Shown: positions 57,757 through 64,000 of the stretch, in pieces
Numbering within the stretch: the first letter of the stretch is position 1
Layout: each line of letters opens with the position of its first letter
Assembly: GCA_024680055.1 (NCBI GenBank)
Contig: JAILCP010000058.1
Location: 83,740 to 147,739, forward strand
Length of the DNA stretch: 64,000 bases
Origin: Lachnospiraceae bacterium
GTDB lineage: Bacteria; Bacillota; Clostridia; Lachnospirales; Lachnospiraceae
Direction of reading: 5' to 3'
Notes under the pieces: model-generated
The model's input: the letters and a program-made list of their open reading frames with translations, nothing else
The model's database searches: none
What the model was told of the DNA's origin: nothing
Program-made: the position numbers and the translations under genes

Positions 57757-58275
57757 ATGGGACTGATGGATAAGATTCTTGATGTAATGAAACTGGATCC
57801 GGATGATGATTTTGAATACGATGACGATTTTGAATTAGACGAAGAGCCGGCAGAGAAACCGGCATTTAAAACGAAAAAGGCAGAAGAGCGTGTGGTGGAA
57901 GATACAAGACGTTCTCGTGAGAGAGCACCTAAGGCAGGTAATAAGATTACACCAATTCGTTCCGGCCGTAACAACAGAGGCGGAACAGATATGGAAGTAT
58001 GTGTTATCAAGCCATCTGCAATTGAAGATGAGCGTGATATTGTAGATACCTTATTAGACGGAAGAACCGTTGTTTTAAATGTAGAAGGATTGGCAGTGGA
58101 TATTGCTCAGAGAATTATAGATTTCTCTTCCGGAAGCTGTTATGCTTTAGGAGGAAATCTTCAAAAGATTTCAAATTACATTTTCATTATCACACCTTCC
58201 AATGTGGACATCTCAGGTGATTTTTCCACAATCATGGATGGCTTTGATGTAAATACTTTTAAGAGTGAGTTTTAA
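57757..58275 (+). CDS. sepF: Cell division protein SepF
   Basis: Acidic N-terminus; VCVIKPSAIEDERDIVDTLLDGRTVVLNVEGLAVDIAQRIIDFSSGSCYALGGNLQKISNYIFIITPSNVDISGD. Confidence 0.94.
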   Translation: MGLMDKILDVMKLDPDDDFEYDDDFELDEEPAEKPAFKTKKAEERVVEDTRRSRERAPKAGNKITPIRSGRNNRGGTDMEVCVIKPSAIEDERDIVDTLLDGRTVVLNVEGLAVDIAQRIIDFSSGSCYALGGNLQKISNYIFIITPSNVDISGDFSTIMDGFDVNTFKSEF

Positions 58276-58277
58276 CT

Positions 58278-59030
58278 ATGGTACCGGAAGAAAAGCAGAT
58301 TATTAGACGATTGATGGATTTGGATAATTTAGCTGATACAAAGTACATGGTGACTTATAGCGATTTTTTAAGTGTAACAGAATATAGTATATTTTTGCAG
58401 AATAAGAAGGAGTTTCGTTGTGAAACACTTACTTTTTCTGCAATCGATAATTTAGAGCGTCAGATGGTAGCATTTATCCCTGATGCTCTTACTTTTAATA
58501 ATAATTATCCAATTACCTTATTGAAAATAAAATATAAGAATACAAAATTTGCTCAAAAGTTGAGTCATAAAGATATCTTAGGAACAATTATGGGATTATC
58601 CATTGAACGAAGATTAGTGGGAGACATTTTTATGTCTGGAGATGAATTTTATGTTTTGGTTAAAAATTCAATTTCGGATTTAGTAATCGATGAAATTCAT
58701 CGGATTAAAAGAACAGAAGTGGTTTTAGAAAAATGTGAAATTCAGGATATTTCCATTGAACGTAAAGTTGAAACCCATTATGGGACCATTGCGTCCAATC
58801 GATTGGACTGTATTGTTGCAGAATGTGGACACCTGTCCAGAGGGCGTTCCTCTGATTTGATAAAAGAAGGATTAATTTTTATCAATGGAGCACAGGCTTT
58901 TCGCAACATGCAGGAAATAAAAGAGGGAGATTTGCTTTCAATTCGTAGAATTGGTAAATTCCGCGTTACAAGCATAGGAGAGGTTAGCAAGAAGGGTAAA
59001 ATCAAACTTACCTATGAAAAATTCTGTTAA
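58278..59030 (+). CDS. YlmH-like S4-domain RNA-binding protein
   Basis: Follows sepF; C-terminal S4 domain (LDCIVAECGHLSRGRSSDLIKEGLIFINGAQAFRNMQEIKEGDLLSIRRIGKFRV). Confidence 0.9.
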   Translation: MVPEEKQIIRRLMDLDNLADTKYMVTYSDFLSVTEYSIFLQNKKEFRCETLTFSAIDNLERQMVAFIPDALTFNNNYPITLLKIKYKNTKFAQKLSHKDILGTIMGLSIERRLVGDIFMSGDEFYVLVKNSISDLVIDEIHRIKRTEVVLEKCEIQDISIERKVETHYGTIASNRLDCIVAECGHLSRGRSSDLIKEGLIFINGAQAFRNMQEIKEGDLLSIRRIGKFRVTSIGEVSKKGKIKLTYEKFC

Positions 59031-59273
59031 TTGTTTTTATGGGTTTGCTAAAGGTATGGGAGTGGAGCGGATATTTAGTTCATGTAAAGTGCCTATCAGA
59101 CCATAAAAAAGTAAGATGTATATACAATATCTCAAAAAAAGCAGGTTGGATTTCCTTGCTAATAAAGAGATTGAAGTTGATATTATATTTAAAAGAAAGG
59201 AAAGCACTATTTTGTAAAGCAAACATCTGAAAATTCAGAAAACAAGCTTTTTAAAATAAGCTATAGTTTAAAA

Positions 59274-59777
59274 ATGGTAAATAAAAAGAAACAGGTTTCG
59301 ATGACAATTGTTGGAATTGTCTTATTAATTGGAATAGATCAGATAACAAAGTTTTTTGCGACCGAATTTTTGAAAGGTTCAAATGGATTTAATATAATTC
59401 CAAATGTGTTAAAACTATTTTATCTCGAAAATTTTGGAGCTGCCTTCGGAATTCTTCAAAATGCCAAAATTTTCTTTGTGATTATTACGGTTTTGTTGCT
59501 TGGATTCTTCGTTTTTCTCTTTATAAAATTGCCGGATGATAAAAAATACAATCATTTAAGAGTCGTATTAACCTTCTTTATTTCCGGTGCAATTGGAAAC
59601 TTGATTGATAGACTGGTTCATACCTATGTAACAGATTTCATTTATTTAGAGTTGATTAATTTTCCGGTGTTCAATGTGGCTGACATTTATGTCACATGTT
59701 CCTGCGTTTATTTAGCTTATTTAATTCTGTTTTACTATAAAGATGAAGATTTTAACTTTTTAAAGAAAGGAAACTAA
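59274..59777 (+). CDS. lspA: Signal peptidase II (lipoprotein)
   Basis: DQITKFFA...LENFGAAFGIL...GAIGNLIDRLVHTYVTDFI...FPVFNVADIYVT. Confidence 0.95.
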   Translation: MVNKKKQVSMTIVGIVLLIGIDQITKFFATEFLKGSNGFNIIPNVLKLFYLENFGAAFGILQNAKIFFVIITVLLLGFFVFLFIKLPDDKKYNHLRVVLTFFISGAIGNLIDRLVHTYVTDFIYLELINFPVFNVADIYVTCSCVYLAYLILFYYKDEDFNFLKKGN

Positions 59778-59782
59778 ATTTG

Positions 59783-60706
59783 ATGGAAAAGTTAAATTTA
59801 AAAGTTGATGAGGAAAATAGCGGAGAAAGAATTGATAAGTACCTAACAAATTGTATTAAAGATAAATCTAGATCATTTATACAAAATCTTTTAAAAGAAG
59901 GAAACATCACGGTAAATGAAAAGGAAGTTAAATCAAATTATAAACTATCTCAAAATGATGAGATTACCGTGATTATTCCAGATCCGGTGGAAATTACCTT
60001 AGAAGCCCAGAAAATTCCAATTGATATTTTATATGAGGATGATGATATTCTCATCGTAAATAAGCCAAAAGGTATGGTGGTTCATCCAAGTAACGGCCAT
60101 TTGGAGGGAACTTTGGTGAACGCCATTATGTATCATTGCAAAGATGAGCTATCCGGTATTAATGGAGAAATCAGACCGGGGATTGTTCATCGTATTGATA
60201 TGGATACAACAGGGTCATTGATTGTTTGTAAAAATGATGTGGCCCATCAATTTATTGCCGATCAGATTGCAGTGCACAGTGTGAATCGTATTTACGAGGG
60301 AATTGTTTATGGAGTTATAAAGGAAGATGAGGGCACTATTCATACCTTAATAGGAAGAAGCAAAAATGATCGTAAAAAAATGGCTGTGGTTAAAGAGAAC
60401 GGCAAAGATGCCATTACACATTTTAAGGTTTTAGAACGTTTTAAAAATGCCACTTATGTTAGATTTAAACTGGAGACCGGTAGAACTCACCAAATTCGAG
60501 TGCATATGGCGTCTATACACCATCCACTTTTAGGGGATGAAGTATATGGTCCAAAGAAACAACTTTATAAAGGATTACAGGGACAGACCTTACATGCGAA
60601 AACCATTGGATTGATTCATCCAAGTACCAAGGAATATCTTGAGGTTCAGGCTCCCTTACCCGCTTATTTTGTGGAGCTATTAGATAAATTGCGTAAAACA
60701 ACTTGA
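59783..60706 (+). CDS. RluA-family pseudouridine synthase (RluD-like)
   Basis: S4 domain then HRIDMDTTGSLIVCKND and ETGRTHQIRVHMASIHHPLLGDEVYG. Confidence 0.95.
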   Translation: MEKLNLKVDEENSGERIDKYLTNCIKDKSRSFIQNLLKEGNITVNEKEVKSNYKLSQNDEITVIIPDPVEITLEAQKIPIDILYEDDDILIVNKPKGMVVHPSNGHLEGTLVNAIMYHCKDELSGINGEIRPGIVHRIDMDTTGSLIVCKNDVAHQFIADQIAVHSVNRIYEGIVYGVIKEDEGTIHTLIGRSKNDRKKMAVVKENGKDAITHFKVLERFKNATYVRFKLETGRTHQIRVHMASIHHPLLGDEVYGPKKQLYKGLQGQTLHAKTIGLIHPSTKEYLEVQAPLPAYFVELLDKLRKTT

Positions 60707-60731
60707 AAATTCTGACAAATTAAGATAGAAT
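60703..60731 (+). promoter_or_regulatory. Putative sigma-A promoter
   Basis: TTGAAA-N17-TAGAAT, overlapping the rluA-family gene stop and upstream of the gene at 60772. Confidence 0.5.
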
Positions 60732-60771
60732 AGTAGCAAGAGAGCAACCTAACAAAAAGGGGGATATTATC

Positions 60772-61407
60772 ATGAGTAACCTAATTATTACAATTGGGCG
60801 TGAATTTGGCAGCGCCGGTAAAGATGTGGGAATTAAATTGGGGGAACGTTTAAATATACCATGTTTTGATAAGGAATTATTGGAACGAGCTGCTCAAGAC
60901 AGCGAATTTTGTAAAGAGATTTTCGAGCAAAACGATGAAAAGCCGTCCAACAGTTTTTTATATTCCTTTGTTTCTGATTCACATGCCTTGAATGGATTTA
61001 CATCCCCGGGTGTGGTTGATATGCCTTTAAAGCAAAAAGTGTTCTTAGCGCAGTTTGAAGCAATTAAAAAGATCGCACAAATGGAATCCTGTGTTATGAT
61101 TGGCCGATGTGCAGACTACGCCTTGGCGGACCATGATAATTTAGTCCGTGTGTTTGTTCGTGCCAGTGAAGAATATAAAATGAATTACATTAGGGAGCGA
61201 TTTTTTACCAAAACAGATAAGGAAACCATTAGCTTAATGGAAAAAATCAATAAGAAGCGTTCTAATTATTATAATTATTACACCGGAAAACGTTGGGGAG
61301 ATTCAAGAAGCTATGATTTGTGTTTATCCTCATCGGATTTGGGGATTGATGGCTGTGTGGACCTGATTTTGGAATATATCAGATTAAAAGAGAAATTTAA
61401 AGGCTAA
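60772..61407 (+). CDS. Cytidylate kinase-like family protein
   Basis: IITIGREFGSAGKDVGIKLGERLNIPCFDKELLERAA...VMIGRCADYAL...RVFVRAS. Confidence 0.88.
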   Translation: MSNLIITIGREFGSAGKDVGIKLGERLNIPCFDKELLERAAQDSEFCKEIFEQNDEKPSNSFLYSFVSDSHALNGFTSPGVVDMPLKQKVFLAQFEAIKKIAQMESCVMIGRCADYALADHDNLVRVFVRASEEYKMNYIRERFFTKTDKETISLMEKINKKRSNYYNYYTGKRWGDSRSYDLCLSSSDLGIDGCVDLILEYIRLKEKFKG

Positions 61408-61466
61408 CTTTTCGTTAAAGTTGACTTTTGCGAATAGTTGTATAGAGCGATTCATTGCAATAATAT

Positions 61467-61506
61467 AGCTGTATTTCCATTGCTTTTAGCATTTGGGAAT
61501 ACAGCT
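61467..61506. terminator. Terminator between convergent genes
   Basis: AGCTGTATTTCC...GGGAATACAGCT inverted repeat. Confidence 0.6.
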
Positions 61507-61519
61507 ACTCTTTTACTTA

Positions 61520-61966
61520 TTATAATTCTTTGGAATCCAGGATAATGGTAAAAGGTCCGTCATTTAATAATTCTATTTTCATGTCAGCTCCAAACGATCC
61601 GGTTTGTACGTTGGAAACAGATTCTTTGGATTTTTCAATAATGTATTGATACAAATGCTCAGCCAATTCCGGATTTCCTGCCTTAATAAAGGATGGACGG
61701 TTTCCTTTTTTACAATCGGCGTACAAGGTAAACTGAGAAATTAATAATAAAGATCCATTCACATCCTTTAAGGATAAGTTGGTTTTGTCGTTTTCATCGG
61801 CAAAAATCCGAAGGCCTATCATCTTTTTAACCAATTTGTCCGCAATTTCTTCGTTGTCGGATTCTTCCACGCCAATGAGAACCATAAAACCTTGGTTAAT
61901 CTCTCCAATAATTTCAGATTCCACGGTGCAGCTTGCATGGGTAACGCGCTGTATTACAAATTTCAT
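61520..61966 (-). CDS. dtd: D-aminoacyl-tRNA deacylase
   Basis: MKFVIQRVTHASCTVE...LLISQFTLYADCKKGNRPSF...NVQTGSFGADMKIELLNDGPFTIILDS; start chosen after AGGAGATGAAACAC. Confidence 0.95.
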   Translation of the reverse strand: MKFVIQRVTHASCTVESEIIGEINQGFMVLIGVEESDNEEIADKLVKKMIGLRIFADENDKTNLSLKDVNGSLLLISQFTLYADCKKGNRPSFIKAGNPELAEHLYQYIIEKSKESVSNVQTGSFGADMKIELLNDGPFTIILDSKEL

Positions 61967-62058
61967 GTGTTTCATCTCCTTAAATTCAACTATTCGTAAA
62001 AACACTATAGTTCTTACCTTGTAATTATTGTATAATACATTTATGGAGATGAAAAGAT

Positions 62059-62799
62059 ATGGAATTACAAAAGTTATACAGTTATTTGCGTCGTGGAATT
62101 GACGATTATCATATGATTACTTCCGGAGATAAAATTGCAGTCGGCATTTCCGGCGGAAAGGATTCCCTTGCATTATTATATGGACTGGCAGGGCTGAAGC
62201 GCTTCTACCCTCTCCCATTTGAATTGGTGGCGATTACCGTGGACGTAGGATTTGAAGGAATGAATTTTAAACCCATTGCAGAGCTTTGCAAGAAGTTGGA
62301 GGTTCCTTACGAAATTGTAACCACGGATATTAAGGAAATTGTATTTGATGTGCGAAAGGAATCCAATCCTTGCTCTCTATGTTCCAAAATGAGAAAAGGA
62401 GCTTTAAATAACAGAGCCAAGGAACTTGGCTGTAACAAAATTGCCTATGCACATCATAAGGATGATGCTGTGGAAACCTTGATGATGTCATTAATATATG
62501 AGGGAAGAATCCACTCTTTTTCCCCTGTAACCTATTTAGATAAAATGGATTTAACTTTAATCAGACCCATGATTTATGTGTGTGAATCAGAAGTTGTAGG
62601 GTTTAAGAATAAATATAATTTGCCTGTGGTAAAAAGTACCTGTGAGGCAGACGGAAACACCAAAAGAGAATATGTAAAGCATCTTTTGGCAGATATTAAT
62701 AAAGAAACCGGCGGGGTAAAAAATCGCATGTTTACGGCCCTGGTCACAGATCACATCTCCGGTTTTGGAGTTTTGAAGGAGGATTCTCATGAAAGATGA
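62059..62799 (+). CDS. TtcA-like tRNA thiolation PP-loop ATPase
   Basis: PP-loop GISGGKDSLALLYGL; NPCSLCSKMRKGAL; IAYAHHKDDAVETLMMSLIYEGRIHSFSP. Confidence 0.9.
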   Translation: MELQKLYSYLRRGIDDYHMITSGDKIAVGISGGKDSLALLYGLAGLKRFYPLPFELVAITVDVGFEGMNFKPIAELCKKLEVPYEIVTTDIKEIVFDVRKESNPCSLCSKMRKGALNNRAKELGCNKIAYAHHKDDAVETLMMSLIYEGRIHSFSPVTYLDKMDLTLIRPMIYVCESEVVGFKNKYNLPVVKSTCEADGNTKREYVKHLLADINKETGGVKNRMFTALVTDHISGFGVLKEDSHER

Positions 62800-63838
62800 A
62801 GTCTATCATGATTTAGTTAATAAGCGTAATCAGTTGAAATTAAGACAATTGCAAAAGGAACTGCCGGAATTTTGCAAGGAATTTTTTCTGGGAATTGAAT
62901 CACAAACACAGTCCAGAACCAGAATTGCTTACGCATATGACCTGGGAATCTTCTTTAACTTTTTACATCAAAACAATCCGGCCCTGGCAAAAATGGAAAT
63001 CAAGGACTTTCCTCTCTCACTTTTGGATCAGATTACTCCAACAGATATTGAGGAATATGTCTCCTATCTTCATTACTATATCAAAGATGGCAAGGAATAC
63101 ACCAATGATGAGCGGGGACTTGTTCGTAAACTTGCAAGCTTGAAAAGCTTTTATAACTATTTTTTCCAAAAAGAGAAAATAGAAAAGAATCCTGCAGCAC
63201 TGGTGAAATTACCAAAACGACATGAAAAGAATATTGTGCGCTTAGAAGTGGATGAGGTTGTGAAGTTCTTAGACCAGGTGGAAGGTGGAGAAAAACTAAC
63301 CAAACATCAACAAAAGTATCATGAGCATACCAAGGTACGTGATTTGGCCATGATGACCCTTTTACTTGGTACCGGTATTCGTGTTTCTGAGTGCGTGGGA
63401 CTTGATATTGATGATGTGGACTTTGAAAATAACGGAATTCGTATCTACAGAAAAGGTGGCGCAGAGTCCGTTGTTTATTTTGGCGAGGAAGTCAGAGATG
63501 CGCTTCTTGCTTATATGGAGGAGCGAAATATGATGGAAGCTTTGCCGGGACATACCAATGCTCTCTTTTTATCCATGCAAAAGAAACGTATCGGTGTAAG
63601 ATCCGTTGAAAATCTTGTTAAGAAATACGCAAAAACAGTGACCAATCTGAAAAATATAACACCCCATAAACTTCGCAGTACCTATGGTACCTCTTTATAC
63701 CGCGAAACAGGGGATATTTATCTGGTAGCTGATGTTCTTGGCCATAAAGATGTTAATACAACGAAAAAGCATTATGCGGCGTTAGAGGATCAACGAAGAC
63801 GTAGTGCTGCTGATAAAGTACATTTAAGAAAAGATTAA
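62789..63838 (+). CDS. Tyrosine recombinase (XerC/XerS-like)
   Basis: SAM-like N-terminal domain and catalytic GTGIRVSE, HKLRSTYGT, LGHKDVNTTKKHY. Confidence 0.9.
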   Translation: MKDEVYHDLVNKRNQLKLRQLQKELPEFCKEFFLGIESQTQSRTRIAYAYDLGIFFNFLHQNNPALAKMEIKDFPLSLLDQITPTDIEEYVSYLHYYIKDGKEYTNDERGLVRKLASLKSFYNYFFQKEKIEKNPAALVKLPKRHEKNIVRLEVDEVVKFLDQVEGGEKLTKHQQKYHEHTKVRDLAMMTLLLGTGIRVSECVGLDIDDVDFENNGIRIYRKGGAESVVYFGEEVRDALLAYMEERNMMEALPGHTNALFLSMQKKRIGVRSVENLVKKYAKTVTNLKNITPHKLRSTYGTSLYRETGDIYLVADVLGHKDVNTTKKHYAALEDQRRRSAADKVHLRKD

Positions 63839-63843
63839 GAAAA

Positions 63844-63871
63844 GGGAGGTTTTACATAAATAAAATCTCCC
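63844..63871. terminator. Bidirectional terminator
   Basis: GGGAGGTTTTA-CATAAA-TAAAATCTCCC stem between convergent genes. Confidence 0.75.
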
Positions 63872-64000
63872 TTAAATTAGTTGAACATCGGAATTAATAT
63901 CAACTATTATTTCATCGATAGGCATACCGGTAACATCGGAAATCTTTTGTGCAATACGCTGCTGTACCAAAGCTGCAATATCTTGAGTTTTCATTCCCTG
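63872..64000 (-). CDS. C-terminal end of an Asp23/Gls24-family protein (cut by window edge)
   Basis: Reverse strand QGMKTQDIAALVQQRIAQKISDVTGMPIDEIIVDINSDVQLI*, resembling the VQ..V...V...TG..V.EV.V.V tail of Asp23. Confidence 0.65.
   Translation of the reverse strand, partial: QGMKTQDIAALVQQRIAQKISDVTGMPIDEIIVDINSDVQLI

Noticed and set aside
59039-59230. 63-aa ORF between ylmH and lspA
   Set aside because: No convincing ribosome-binding site or family; retained only as a gap observation.
62789-63838. Tyrosine recombinase as a marker of an integrated element
   Set aside because: No attachment repeats, tRNA target, excisionase or phage genes nearby; looks like a housekeeping Xer-type recombinase.
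1-64000. CRISPR array, rRNA or tRNA genes
   Set aside because: No regularly spaced repeats, rRNA segments or tRNA cloverleaf sequences were noticed on reading; a dedicated scan was not possible.

Overview
The window is a chromosomal segment from a Clostridia member; gene content and order suggest Lachnospiraceae (inference, no database search was possible). It is densely coded, mostly on the + strand, and mainly housekeeping: metG (partial), a two-component pair, a probable 6S RNA, SpoIID-like and YihY proteins, a Phe T-box with pheST, queA, a deacetylase, a PilZ protein, an EF-G paralog, ABC-F, rex, a CBS/CNNM protein, YebC, glgA, ftsK/spoIIIE, rlmH, phoH to ybeY, a SpoVB/MviN-like flippase, two FAD proteins, mutS-mutL-miaA, radC, mreBCD-mrdA-rodA-mgsA-dacF, yggS-sepF-ylmH, lspA-rluD, dtd, a TtcA-like protein, a tyrosine recombinase and a partial Asp23/Gls24 gene at the right edge. 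I found no CRISPR array, prophage or intact transposon. The main points of interest are: (1) a CheY-like gene next to a protein with four 24+5-residue MshEN-like repeats and a CheX-like domain; (2) an AP2 protein with a degenerate HNH core; (3) a catalytically degenerate 7TMR-HD (PgpH-like) protein between phoH and ybeY; (4) a pseudo-receiver with Asp replaced by Glu; (5) a PBP2 with an insertion of about 240 aa; (6) an EF-G paralog with altered G3/G4 motifs; (7) a 256-bp IS3-like deletion derivative whose mini-ORF ribosome-binding site lies in a terminator-like hairpin.
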